Source of the DNA: Chrysoperla carnea
Taxonomy: Eukaryota; Arthropoda; Insecta; Neuroptera; Chrysopidae
Assembly (NCBI RefSeq): GCF_905475395.1
Contig: NC_058341.1
Location: forward strand, 32,503,501-32,567,500
Direction: 5' to 3'
Length of the DNA stretch: 64,000 nucleotides
In this document: positions 35,401 to 48,783 of the stretch, piece by piece
Position numbering within the stretch: the stretch's first letter is position 1
How the letters are laid out: the number at the start of each line of letters is the position of its first letter
The notes under the pieces: generated by a model
Databases searched by the model: none
What the model was told of the DNA's origin: nothing
Seen by the model: only the letters and a program-made list of their open reading frames with translations
Translations under genes and position numbers: made by a program

Positions 35401-38400
35401 TCTTTCAAAAAAGAGTTTAAAACTGAACTCTGTCCCTAGACTTAAAAATTTATTTGGAATTCCCAGAAAATATTTCTGAACACATAAACTTTGTTTATTA
35501 ATAAATACAAATTATGTGACTAGTTTTTCATTTAATTTCAAATTTTGCGGCAATATTCTGGCTATATAGCCAATATCAATAAGCTATTTGGAATTAATAA
35601 ACGTGTTATCATAAAGAAATGAAATATAAATAGCGAATCATTTTTCCAGAAAATCTTTCTCTCTCTTTACTTCTACTTTACTATTTTTTATTTAAAAAAA
35701 TGTTTATGTAATTTCATTAGGTTTTAAATTATTATCACTTGCTTAGGAATCTTTGCAACATAAATTGAAACATGCATCTCTGTATATAATTTTTTAATAT
35801 TTACTATAAATTAAAATTAATATTCAATTATCCATTTTTTAAATATTTATTTAGATAAATATTACTTAGAAAAGTATATAATTTACATATTAAAAACGCG
35901 GAAAATCTGTGTAAACATAAATTTCCTCCATAATTGAATTTCAACACCCAATTTTAACGATATATTATTATTGGTTAGATCGATATTTATAAATACGTGT
36001 TCATATTTCAAATATAAAATGAAATTGATCCCGATTTTCAAGTACGATTCTTATTATTGTATTAACGTTTTAAGCGCTTTAAATTTGACGTTAAAAACGT
36101 TTAGAAATAAAATCCTTAATGCTTTTATACAAACTGCTTTTGTTGTTTGAATATACATTTAAACGTTTAAAACGGACTATTATATTTAAACACTTCAGTG
36201 CTTTGAGTTATATCATTAATAACATAGTAAAATTTCCAATGATAGAAAAATCTAAAATATTAAAAATTATCTAAAGAAATTAATCGAGCATTAGTTAATT
36301 TTAATAATTAGGCAACCTTTTCCTCATTTTATTTATATAAAAAATTTGTCATTTAAAATATGTAGGCAGTTTCATATATTTAAGTTTCATTTATTCAATT
36401 TACTTACTTGCGTTCCCACCAAAATGAAGATTCTTTAAGTAACTTCCAAACTATCAGTAATATTTATGGAGCTTAAAACGTTTTCTAAACCATAGCTAAA
36501 AATTTCTAAAACGTGGAAGTTCTGACTCTTCATTCTTTATCAGGGGTAATTATTTAATATTATGTGTATCAAACTAGACTGTTTCTGCGTGCATCAAACG
36601 TACATTAAACATCTATGTAGATTAAATGATGGAAGTGTGCTAACTCATTAAAATAACAATAAATAATGGAAGTTCAAATTACAGAGTTGTGGATGTCAAA
36701 CTGCTTTAATTGTTCCAAATTCCAATCCTTTTTTTCTCAAATCAGTTTATATATTAATCACATGTAAATGAAATATTTTCTTTTTTACACCTCTAGCTAA
36801 GCTAAGGCATATAGATAATTATATTACAGGAAAATGAAGGCCATTTTATGTAACTATGAAGCAATTGAATATGTTAGTACGTCAGCCAGGAAAATTTCGG
36901 CGTAAGATGTGTGCGTCCCCGCAATATTATTTTTCCTGTTGTATTATTCTTTCTGGTTGTGATTATAATCTCCTTTTCATATGATAGAGACATACCTATC
37001 CCATGTAAATATTTTTGGTTTTGTTATAACGCCAAGAGAAGTTTGCAAAAATTTTGTAGGTATCTTATTTTAGATTTATTTTCTTGAAATTCCAGCTAGA
37101 CAAAACAGTCATACCAGTCAGTCTAGCATGTAGAAAAATAAAGGAACCTTACATGAAGTTACCTTCTCTTAAAATTCAAATATGGTGATTAGAGACAGCA
37201 GTTTAACTGTAATGGGTAAATTATAGTTACACTTTTGTTGAAGTCATTAAGTTTATCCTGATGGATAACCAGCAGGAAATGATTTTTTCCTTAAGGAATT
37301 CATATGCCATCACCCAATAATAAAAATGGTTTAGTCCTGCGAGACATGTACAACAATTTTTTTGCTTGTTCGGTCAAAAAAAACCCCTTTATCCTGCTTT
37401 ATAACTCTGTTAAAATAAATGAACCCCAAGTCAATGGGCAGATTAAAAGAATTATCGTATTCAGTACTTAAAACACAAAGGGAAATACGATGTATATTCC
37501 CCGCCGAAAATTTTATTAGCCGGCGTACTATAATTGAATATGCTGGCGATTGAAACGGGTAGTTAATGATCCTTAGTTTTATATTCCATTATCAATAATA
37601 ATTATAGTTATTAAATTTTATGTATTTTAATTACTATGCAGCTTTGTCAATTACAACATGAAGGCGGTCCTTATTCAGTCTTAACATTATGCAAAGTGAG
37701 TAAAATTGTTGAAATATTTAAATTAGTTTTAATTAAAATATGAGTTATAAGGCCACCAAGGATGTTTATAACTCAGCCACTTGTCGACTATGAATAATTA
37801 GTTTTAATTAACTAGATCGAGTTTTCAAAAGTTAGCTTTTAGCACGCCATTCATGGAGCTATGACAAACATACCAAAAACTTTCATCAAATCGAATGAAT
37901 TTACATATACAGTTTAATGAAATGGAATAAAATATAACTTATTTCATTGTTAATAATATTTAATCGTCATTTCTTAAGGACCATTTGTACAAGCTATGGA
38001 AATTTTCAAGCGTGAATCATGTCGTAATATATTAAATTCATTACAAATTAGGATGAACCATGCACAAAAAAATTTGGATTAACTCTGAACTGATTTTAAA
38101 TAGTGGTTTAAATACAGTTTTTTCAAAGAGCTTCAGTTTCGGCTATCAACATATTATAAAAATGATTAGCATAAACAAATAAAATTCACTTCGATAGTGT
38201 TTTTATATACAAATAACTTAAATATATTCTTGTTATTCATGCGTAAAAAATTTTCTTTCACGTGATTCATTATTTATTTTCCACGTGAGAAAAACACTTT
38301 TTCTGATTGTATTGTTTGTTTTATTGAAGAAAAAAATCTGGACAAATATGTATGAGTACTACAATACCCATTTTTTTGGACTTAATAATAAAACATTTCT

Positions 38401-39647
38401 AACATGCAAGGCTAAAATAATTTGCAAAACTTAAGGATAGTTAAAATAGATTATGGGCACTTTTATATCTATAGCCATTAATTAAAGAAAAGAATAATTA
38501 TTATATTCCTAAGCAAAAAACGTAGTGGGCTTTATGAAGTCTCTGAACTTGTCAGAATGATCAAAATTCCAAAATCTACCAGTAATAGACCTTACGTAAT
38601 TTCCAAGTTATTCTTAATAGATCAAAAAATTGTTAATATCCGAGTTTGAGGACAAAATAATGATAATTTTATTTTTTGTCGTCTTTTATCGACTTTTGGT
38701 ACAGTTGGATTACTCTGTTCGATCATGATATGCTCTATAAAAAGCAAATAATGATTTCGCAAGAAAGGTTAAGAGCCAAATGTCATTCACTGAAGTCAAA
38801 GCTGTAGAATTACAATTTTCTTTATAATGAGCCTGATAGTGAACATTTTCTATCGACCAGTCACGCCTAGATGCCTAATTTATTGAATTTATTATGTGCA
38901 ATTCATGTATTTTAAGTACTGCGAAGGAACACTCAATCACACAGTCGAATGTAGTGGAAAACTTAACATACTAGACTGTACACTGTGGTGATTGTCTGAA
39001 ATGAAAATCGTTAGAAATTAAATGAATAAAATAAGCTTCTCATTGTAAAAAGATAGTTGCGACGCCCGTTCGCCTACAACGTCAATAAAAAGATCGCGAG
39101 ATCCAGGTAGGTACAAAAATAAAATAATATATAAAATTATCCTCCAATCATAAAAACTATTATAAAAATTTTAAAAATAAAATTGAATATTTAATTATTA
39201 TTTTTCAAAAGATAATTATATTTTTATCTTGCATATTTTATTGCTTAGCTTGTTATAATATGTTAACTAAGTATGACGTCAATCGAGAAGTACAAATTGA
39301 CACATTTTTCTGCACACATAATTTATTTTCATTGAGAACCGAAAAAAAAAAACAAAGCAAAAAATTTTAATAAGTATAATATTTAATAGTTAGGTCCAGC
39401 CTAGACTGACACACCAAAATGTTGATAGGCAAAACGTTTTGCAATAAAATAATTTGTATACAATATAGACAAGGCGATTGGAACAGACAAAATAATATCA
39501 GAAGTACCTAATAATTCAAGTATTTAATAGGACTATCCGCCTAGAAGTATTGGGCGTATCGATACTTGCTATATAGAACATGTTCTTAGCTGTACTTTAA
39601 CTGGCAAGAGATAGAGACAAATTTATATTATTTATATTCGTCATACA
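32443..39647. other. Long AT-rich stretch, 7.2 kb, no gene seen
   Basis: No credible exon, RNA gene or repeat pair was recognised. An (AT)n run lies near 34763-34777. Frames near 33486-33835 overlap on one strand with no domain features. A tRNA-like GGCGAACGGGCG word occurs on the minus strand near 39062-39074, too isolated to call. Confidence 0.35.
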
Positions 39648-39676
39648 GATTCTTATACATATAGTGTATAAGAATC
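39648..39676. repeat. Perfect 12-bp hairpin
   Basis: GATTCTTATACA and TGTATAAGAATC are exact inverted copies with a 5-base loop (TATAG). Pairing continues outward with one bulge. No flanking gene was identified. Confidence 0.65.
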
Positions 39677-40144
39677 ATATTTTTTGCACGAACAAGTTGT
39701 AGCGTTGACAGACTTACTGCTCTAATACAACTACTATATAAAAAACCATATTCTATTCCTAAGATATCACGTTCCTTCTCACTTCAATAGAAATACCTTA
39801 AATAACTTTAAAAAATTTCGTTTAATAAAATATTATTAAACTTGATTGACAATACTAAGGATAAGATACTAAAAAAAAAAAATAATTTTGCGTTCTTTAA
39901 ATCGGAAACGAGATAAGTTTTTCATAATATTTTTAGAAATATTTGCATTCAAAATTTGTTTGGGATAAAAAGGCCACAAAATTTTTTTTGTTGGCCTCTC
40001 GTTACACGTAACATAATTTTGTTATTGCTTTCTACTCATCAAACTGTATACTTCATCAGAAATTTACCATATTCTCAAAGACTGAAGTGTGAAATACCAA
40101 GACGATTGTACTATCTGTTATATATAACTTCGTACATCTACAAC

Positions 40145-40499
40145 GATACACTACTTTAATTATAGAATTGTCTGGATGCATATATAATTGTATGGATTGC
40201 ATTTATGACTTACATTGAAAACTTAATATTATTGTCTCACAAATTTTAATAAACAATTATGATAATTTACATTTGAAAAATAATATTTGTGCAATTTGAT
40301 TTCTTATTTTCACAATTTTTAATGCATTAAGTTTAAATAATTAGTGTTTTTCAATAATTTTAATTTGATATTTTCTATAAAATTAACATGTAAAGAATTG
40401 CAAATTAGTCATAACAACCTCGTTTATCGCCAAAATTTTTCACTGGAAGAGATGACATCGATTTTATTGTCCCTACCATGACTATGCACACTACGAATA
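40145..40499 (+). repeat. Direct repeat C, copy 1, about 355 bp
   Basis: It matches 40974-41328 at roughly 90% identity along its length, from GATACACTACTTTAATTATA to the CCCTACCATGACT...GCACAC block. The offset is about 829 bp. Differences are scattered substitutions and short indels. Confidence 0.85.
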
Positions 40500-40973
40500 C
40501 ACAGGTTTATCGCTTGTAATTTGCTCTTGATATACATTTAATTTTATACAAAATCGCTCAACTTTGCATACAAGTGTGTCCGTACTCTTTTTTAATAAAA
40601 AAAAAACTTAATAATTTTAATGTTAAACCTGTTTGTTTTTGTTTTTTAATAATTTTTGTATCTTATACGTGTGAATTCATTAGCTTAAATTGAGACAAAA
40701 ACTTAATTCCTTATAATTATAACTTCCATGGCATATGCATTGATTTTCTTTCATAAGAGTTTTGGGAGACTAAGATTTTTTACATGCTTAATAAAATTGA
40801 AGAAAGGAGGAACATTTCTACGTCAGTTTCTTTATTTAAATGATCTCAAAAACATCGACAGGTAAAGCCCTAAATAATTTTGAGCACAAATAATAATGAC
40901 TATAGATAGTCGTCAAGATTATGAAAATAAGTGTCTTATTCGCACGGTGCGCGAGTTCCGTTTCCATGCCAGC

Positions 40974-41328
40974 GATACACTACTTTAATTATAGAATTGT
41001 ATGGATGCTTATATAATTGTATGGATTGCAGTTATGACTTACATTGAAAATTTAATATTATTGTCTCACAAATTTAAATAAATAATTATGATAATTTATA
41101 TTTGAAAAACAATATTTGTGCAATTTAATTTCTTATTTTCACAATTTTTAATGCATTAAGTTTAATTAATTAGTATTTTTCAATAATTTTAATTTGACAT
41201 TTTCTATAACATTAACATATAAAGAACTGCAAATTAGTCATAACAGCGTCCTTTATCGCAAGAAATTTTTCACTTGAAGCGCAGGCATCGATTTTATTGT
41301 CCCTACCATGACTGCGCACACAACGAAT
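40974..41328 (+). repeat. Direct repeat C, copy 2
   Basis: The second copy of 40145-40499. Upstream at about 40943-40970 is GCACGGTGCGCGAGTTCCGT, resembling a tRNA box B region, so the repeat could be the body of a SINE with a decayed head; copy 1 lacks this head. No coding potential. Confidence 0.85.
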
Positions 41329-42445
41329 AGCGAAAAGTTGAATTATGCACAGTGATAAGTTGAGTTTCGAATTTCAAAAAAAGGAAAAGCGTAACACAAT
41401 TAAGGATGTACGAACGCCAGGGTAATTTTGGATAAAAAGCTTGATTTTTTGTATGAAGTTGGGCTAAGTCTAAATCAGTTTTGAAAATTAGAAAGGGGAG
41501 TTGCCGGATTATTTAAAAAAATAAATGACTTCATACGAAAGTTGACAGCCATGTCTGTTCATGATATTTTTGCTGACGTAGAAGATCAGCCGACTAAAAT
41601 TATAGATCAGACATTCCATTAATTCTAAAATGAAAATATTATTAATATTCATTAAATAATTGAGCTAACGGGAAATATATATCTTTGAAAAAAAATTAAT
41701 AACATTACCTACATTAAAACTAATGGAAGTTATAAAATGTTAAGTAAAATTATTATACATTAAATTCTATTCCATTATTTTTTTTTGCAGGTATCTTTAT
41801 TGAATTTACGTCAAATGTTTATAATAATTATATTAATAGATTTTATGCTAGACTATAAAATTTACGCTAACGATCTTTGAAGCATTTAGTCATTATTTTT
41901 ATTATTTTATTGATGATTTAATATCCTTTAATTTGGCCAAAAAATAAATACAACACAAGTCGGCGAATATCATACTCTCCGCCAATTTATATTTAAAAAT
42001 GTATGTTGTGCAAAAACTTCTCTACGAAAAAAAAAAAAATTGCAAGCATTTGTGTATCCTTCTTTAAGCAATCCGATGTGATTTGTTTACTTTTCTCGAT
42101 TACTTTTTTTTTTCTATTCATACCAACGAAAAATTAAATCTGATCGTCGTTTATGTACAAACAATAAACAAGACTTAAAATTGTATTAATAAATATCGAA
42201 AATTAATTTAAACCGTCTTAAAGTTATAATAATTATTGCAACGATTCATACATAATTTAAATAAATGACGTAAAGTCTTTTTACTATTTTTTAAGCTGGA
42301 TATCGATATAAAAAGATTTATCGTAAAATTGAGGGTTGAAATTAGTTTTTCAAATTTTAAGCATGAATTTTCTTTTGAATCTGGGTAAAAATTATCAAAA
42401 TATTCCATGTATCAGTCGCTTACCATATGACCAATTTTAAATATA
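41329..42445. other. AT-rich intergenic stretch
   Basis: Nothing coding was seen. GTACGAACGCCAGGG at about 41408 resembles the start of repeat A (21356), but the match fades quickly. Confidence 0.35.
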
Positions 42446-42499
42446 CCTTTTTTGAAGTCAATCATTTATTTAATTAGTCGAATAACCTACCCCCTCCAC
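42446..42499 (+). repeat. Second copy of the GAAGTCA dispersed repeat tail
   Basis: It corresponds to 22671-22731. Here the C run is interrupted (TACCCCCTCC). It shares the TTTTTTGAAGTCA start. Confidence 0.5.
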
Positions 42500-43604
42500 A
42501 TGCAATTTTTAGCCTTTTACTGCATTTGCTATCCTGCTCATACTTCCTTAAACATAAATACTTACGTATCTCTACATCTGATCGCTGTTTTAATTGACTT
42601 AAGTATAATAATTTAAACTAACAGTTGTCAGACAATTGAAATTTGAAACCATTAGTGTGATTTATAAAGAATAATTGTCTCTGTTGATTTTTAATAGTGA
42701 TTATACGTTTTTATTTTTATTAATGTCTTTGAAAACCAATCCATTTTATGCTGTAAAAGAAAAATTTTCCCCTTGGATTAAGCCAGGTCACAAGATCGAG
42801 ATATGCAAAAATAAAAATCTGACTAAACTCTTATGGGAAATCTTAAATCTATAAAAAGATAAAATGCTGGTAAACTTTTGCTACTGGCATGAAATGTTCT
42901 TATATTGTAAGACACACTTGCATACACATAGGACATCAATCTAAAAGTGGAGTTAATACTTAGTTCAGACTTTGAAACGTAAATATATGTTGAAAATTGC
43001 GATTAGCGTTTTCTAACGGATTACAAAAACTTTTTATACGGGGAATTTTTTATACATGTTTATAAGTTTCCATCGCATGAACATGAAATACACAGATTCA
43101 CGCCAATTTGTTGTTTAATTTCCACGCTTTAACAAATAGTTGGCCGCTGCCTACAGCTATAAGTTGGTAAGCACATAGGTACTATAAATAATGTACGATA
43201 ACCTTCACTTTGAACAGCAAAACATAACTCAAACGTTGATTTACTAGATTATTTACGTCAGTCAAATAAAAAAACACAAGATCTGTATAATATATGTACT
43301 TCTGTATTAATATATTTAGTGAATATAATTATTATTAGTTAATATCTTTTTACATATATTAAAGCAATGATTAGGCTAATTTATGCTCGAGAAGTTAGCA
43401 GTGATATCAAAAACAACGTAAATGATCAAGGTTGTATGCCACAAACAAACATAATAGGTGGCTTAATAGTATTACTTCATGCGATTTCATTTAATTTCAG
43501 GTTCAATTGGTAATGAATTGAAAAGTTTTTTAATCTAGAAGCTTTCAACAGCAATTAAAACTTTTAAGCCAAATGAAGTTTTAAGTGGACTTCTTAGTTT
43601 GAAT
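42500..43604. other. AT-rich intergenic stretch, nothing recognised
   Basis: No exon, RNA gene or repeat pair was identified by eye. Confidence 0.35.
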
Positions 43605-43950
43605 AATGAACGATGACAATACAATAATTTAATAAGTTTATCTGAAAATATATATATATTTATTTGCGCTCCCACCATATTTATACTGAATTTTTGATAA
43701 TTAAATAAAGTCTTAAAATATTAAAAAACACAAAAAAAATAATAGTTTTTAAAACACGCATTTGTAACTAGCTGAACTAAAAGATACAAAATAATTTATT
43801 TAAAGTCCAAAAATCATTATATAAAGTAAAAAGCGTGGGGTGCTTTATAAGATACTTTATAATATGACGCTATGACTTTACGCTCAGCAATCAATATCTG
43901 CCTTTAAAATATATAAAAATAATTGAAATTTAGCACTCCATGATTTTTTA
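43605..43950 (+). repeat. Dispersed repeat B, copy 2
   Basis: It matches 31930-32250, with about 70 extra bases at about 43745-43815 that carry the left arm of the inverted repeat 43735-44050. Contains GCGCTCCCACCAT at 43669. Confidence 0.65.
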
Positions 43951-44050
43951 TGATAAAATGATTTTTTTGAATTCACAGAAACCATTTTCTACCTTTTAGT
44001 TCAACTAGTTACAAAAGCGAGTTTTTTAGTTTTTTAAACTATTATTTTTA
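43735..44050. mobile_element. MITE-like element with about 55-bp terminal inverted repeats
   Basis: The left arm 43735-43790 (AATAATAGTTTTTAAAA, then GCATTTGTAACTAGCTGAAC) pairs with the right arm 43988-44050 (GTTCAACTAGTTAC, then TTTTTAAACTATTATT). The body overlaps repeat B. Copy 1 of repeat B lacks the arm sequence, so either the arms were gained here or lost there. Confidence 0.65.
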
Positions 44051-47000
44051 TAAATTTTGTGGCATAGCATATGAGGGGTAAAGTCCATATGTAAGGTCAC
44101 ACAATAACAAATAAAATACATATGTAAAATATATTAAAATATATTCGATATCCCGCAAAATGTTCTACGGCTCAACGTGTGCTAACTTCACACACGTCCA
44201 TAATTTAAAGAAATAGAAAAAAAATCACGGTATACTGTTGTGCGTATGTACAAATAACGTGCAATATACCAATTATATTTCTAATTTTTATTTATTTTTT
44301 TGGAACTTAATATTTAATTCACTAATTTGTTATTTTTTGGTATTTACTTGGATATATTATTTCATATTTTTATAGTAAAATATTCGCATCAACAAATTAT
44401 ATATAAATATAATTTTTTTGACATTGAATTATGTGAATTATTAAGTTGTCATCAAGTTTTAGTATATACAAATTTTATTGAATTTTCTTAGAAAAACAAA
44501 TGTGTTATTTTCCTAAAATCATAAAATCATTTTTGAAGTTTTCTCTAGAACTTTTTATGGTAAGTAAGCGATTGAATAAAAATTCAATTTAAGAAGCTGT
44601 TGTGCGACCATTATGGTACACATTTTCACATATTCAACCTTCCAGATGATGAAATAATTAGTATACAGTGGTGTGAAGGTTAGACGTTAAATTTTCGCTT
44701 TGTTTGCAACAGAAAATTTGCATTTTCTTTTTTAACCGAAAAATTTTTAAGTTTAAGTTTTTCAAAACAACATCCTTCTACCCCCCCCCCCCCAAAAAAA
44801 AAACTGCAACTTATTCTGCTCGGCGCTTTGATATCACTCTTCATTCGCTAGAAATCGTGAACGAAAAAAATTGCCCCAAACACAAAGACCCATAAATATA
44901 CACATAGCCATCAATCTTAAAATGGTGCTAATACGTTGTCCTCAATATGAATTGTAGAGATATGACCGATTATAAGAGGTTTAATATGCTACAATTATAC
45001 ATTATATTATACATTCAAATATGACCCTATCATGTCCTCAAGACTAGTAATATTCCTGAAACATATTGTAGTAATCTTGGATAATGGAATTTTGTGTCCA
45101 TTCAAGAGACAGATATTTATCTCAAACGGAGATCACATCATAAGTAGTAACCTTTATTAACAGACTATAGTAACAGGTTGAAAAGTGATCTCAATCTGTT
45201 AGTTTTTTACCTTGCAGGTATTTCGTTGGGATAAGCGAGAGAATCATCCATTGAAATGGGCTACTTCCTTCTAGTGTAAGACTTCTTTCATTACCATCAT
45301 TCTTAATGAAGTTTTTTTTATGGTAGTCAAGAATCTGACTGATGATATCTGTCAGAATCTTATGAAAACAAATTGCCAAAAAACTTCACAAGTAAAGTAA
45401 ATTCATTCGAAATTGTTTAATAAATAATAATTTAATCAATACCCCCTCAATATAGAAATCTAATCAAGTCTTTAGGGCTTAAATTCGTTGTCTACTATCC
45501 TTCAAGTTTCACGTCATATTTCTTTCATCAACCGCTACCTTTAAACTAAATTAAAAATTTCAGTTGAAAAGATGAAAATAAAATAAAGAATTGAAAATAT
45601 GTGTGAAATTACTTTTCACATCTTTACTGGTCCGGGCCTTAATTATGCTCCCGGATGTAGTTTCTAGTCGGAAAATTATTGAAAATTATGAGGTTAGTAT
45701 TTATGTAAATAGCATAAAGTAAGGTGTTATAATAAGAAATAGCTTTGTCAAATACAATTATTAGTTCAATTAATTATTAATATCACTAATTACTATAATT
45801 AATTACTACAAGCAATAGACCGCTTATTCTTTTCTACTTGTACACCTCCTGCTGTGTTTTTATAAGGCAGTAATGATAAAAATAAAATTATGCACAAGTT
45901 CACCTAAGTGAAGGCTATAAAATTCCCGATACGTGTAACACTACACTGACAGGTAGAAAATTTCAATTCATTACTTACAAATTTGGAAATCACTGCTTTA
46001 TTTAAATAGTGATTTCAAAAACAAAACAGAAAAGCCTTCATGTAAATAAATGGACCATAAAGTGTTTTTTTCACTACAAAATGTTATTTCTATTTAATTC
46101 TGGAAACTAAGTGCATATTACTCATTATTGGCTCATTTCCTGGCATAATCGAATAGCAAAAAGTAAATTTTCCGGCCACCATTTTGAATTTTATAGTTTT
46201 TATGTTCAGATTCGAACTCAGCGACCCCTTGTTTCTCAGAATGGTATTTTCATTTCCTTTAGTTTTTTATATATATGTATATATGTTAAAAATATGTATA
46301 TATATTAATTTTAACGATGGTCATTTTTAACGTCTGGTAGGTGGGATCGATGAACATTTGAAGAAATTTTCCCAAAATTCAACCATCAGCACAAAACCAA
46401 TAGCTCCATTTCTTTCAACAATTTGCTAATTAATATACTACGCTACAAAAATTATTGTAGACTTAAAGCATTTGATAATAAATTATTAGAGACTCGCAAT
46501 AATAATTATAAAATAGCATAATAATTTTTTGGAGGCTCCAATACCTGTTTCAAGTTTTGTTATTTTCGATTGAATATTCGTAAATGAATGAGGGCGATAG
46601 GTAGCCTAGTTATTTTACCAGTATTATTGACTCGAGTAAGGGCACCTGAATTCTACCATATATTAAGTCAATAATATTGCGTCAATAATTTTGATCGCGT
46701 TAGGCTAGTTTCAGACAGATAAATTATAATTTAAGAATGGAAAGTTTTAATGATATTTATTACTATTTACTTTTCGAATCACATTTATTTAGAATTTTCT
46801 TCAAAATTGATTGATAACCCAAGAAATATTTCCTACGATTACACAACCAATTCGTATTACCTGTACTTACAAAGCATGTAATAAATATTTCATTTGTCGT
46901 AATTTAGTAATTTTATTAATGGCGACAATAAATTTAATATAGAAAAAAAAATCAATATAATAGCTCTCTCACACCTATGAATTAGATATATTTTATTAGA

Positions 47001-47330
47001 TTAATTATTTGCATACAAAATTAAAGTGCCTTAAGTCAAATGTAGTAAATCTTTAATTTAAATAAGAAGGTTAATAGTGGAGGTAGGTACTTAGGTACTT
47101 ATTATTAGATTCTTTTGATAAAAACGTGTTATGAGTAGGATCCATAGAGGTAATTTTTAATCCTTCTAAATTATCCGAAAATTCTGATCCTTCAAAAAAA
47201 AAATCCTTAAAATGCGACCACACATATTGTGATTTGTTTGTAGATTTGGCTACGTACAAAATCTGAAAGTGAATGGTTCAACGAAATTTGTAGAACTTAT
47301 TAATCTTCTTTATTTATTGTTCATACATTG
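44051..47330. other. AT-rich intergenic stretch with a C13A10 run
   Basis: A run of 13 C followed by 10 A lies at 44781-44803, inside a spurious frame (44704-44895). An (AT)-rich tract with ATATGTATATATG words is at 46270-46305. No gene or repeat pair was recognised. Confidence 0.45.
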
Positions 47331-47512
47331 AGGCTAACTTACCAGCTCTGTTCTCACATTTTACTGACTGACTGACATAAATGTTATTTATATGCAATAT
47401 ACAATCTGTATAACCTGTAAATACATTAGGGTTGACTGACCAGCTCTGTTCTGCCATTTAACTGACTGACAGTCATATCTGCTATTTATATGCAACATAC
47501 AATCTGTATTAC
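47331..47512 (+). repeat. Tandem duplication, period 98 bp
   Basis: ACCAGCTCTGTTCT occurs at 47341 and 47439, each followed by a TGACTGAC block, then ATTTATATGCAA-ATACAATC. A weaker third copy starts near 47577 (CTGACCCCTGTTCT). About 85% identity between the first two by eye. Confidence 0.8.
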
Positions 47513-47612
47513 AATTTTCAGCTTTAGTAAATTTATTTAAATATCACAGCAAGCATAATCGTTTCGTTAGTATATATCTGACCCCTGTTCTATCGTTCAT
47601 TTGACTGACCAA

Positions 47613-48609
47613 AGTATGTGTTTGTACACAACTACTATATCCAATTTTGAAATGATCAGCTTTAGTTATTCAAAGAATTTTTTTTTCCACTTGAATTTTC
47701 AGGTTGAAAATATTATTACTTTCCAGCTTAGTTAGTTAAGAAAATAACGTATTTTTTGAGATATAATTCCAATTCCAATGAATCTTTTATTTGATTTGAA
47801 TAAATTAATAAATTATTTTGTTTGTAAATAAATTGTAATGATTAATCTTAAATAATGTAAATAACAATAAATATAAATATTGACATAAATATAGTACGTA
47901 TGTAATGTATCAAAACGTAATTTTCTTGTCATGTCAAAATTTTTCTATTTAAATAGAATGAAATTTATAATGAATGAATGAGAAAACCCAACTGCGTAAA
48001 AACCGCGGTAGATTTCAATGAGATATAAAAAGAAAATATTCAGGCAGAAACAGTATAAACTAAGGGAATTTTCTCTAAATAATATTTAAAAACAAATTTT
48101 TGAATTATGATATTCTACAATTAAAGAATATGATACTTAAAGAAGGCTTTTTTTTGTGAAACGGATCTCGGATAGAAGCGTGAGATTTTCTTTCCCCTCA
48201 CTTTCAATGATTTGACCATTTAAAAATACTAGAATGTAAGGTATATTTTGAGGAATTTGGATGCCTCATTGTCTGACCATCGAGAGCGGATTCTTCGTAG
48301 ATAACATATAAAAAAGCCTGTGCCAATACTTTCATGAGCTTCGTGGGGTTCATTCCTTATTTCAATCTTTTTGACTTTTTCTACCCTTTCGCCTATTAAT
48401 TTTTAATGCTAAAATGCAAGCTCTATTCCAAAAATTTCAATAGACAACAGTTTTTCAAATTATCTTTTAATCAACTTAAAATTTTTCAATGTACTGCAAA
48501 ATAAATTCTGATTTTATAATATATTGCATTAGAAATAAATTTGAAAAGTCTTTCGACATATTTCAAAGAACATATTTATTTAATAAACACACATATTTAA
48601 CGAAAAAAT
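47613..48609. other. AT-rich intergenic stretch, nothing recognised
   Basis: No exon, RNA gene or repeat pair was identified. Confidence 0.35.
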
Positions 48610-48783
48610 TTTCCGTTGTCAAAACTGAACCAAAATGATATAGGACCACACGAAAAGCACCAGCTTTCAAATAGATAATGAATCATCAAAATCAGTTCAC
48701 CCAGTCGAAAGTTATGAGGTAACACACATAAAAAAATACAGTCGAATTGATAACCTCCTCCTTTTTTGTTTCATGTCGGTTAA
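48610..48783 (+). repeat. Dispersed insect repeat ending in AACCTCCTCCTTTTTTG
   Basis: The stretch runs from GTTGTCAAAACTGAACC through AGCACCAGCTTTCAAATAGA and GTTATGAGGTAACACACATA to GATAACCTCCTCCTTTTTTG and GTCGGTTA. From memory this arrangement is one of the commonest short repeats in insect genomes. Within the window only its tail seems to recur (22671, 42446). Class unknown. Confidence 0.5.

Noticed and set aside
39062..39110. tRNA-like word GGCGAACGGGCG on the minus strand
   Set aside because: It resembles box A, but no box B or cloverleaf can be built and no second copy is in the window.
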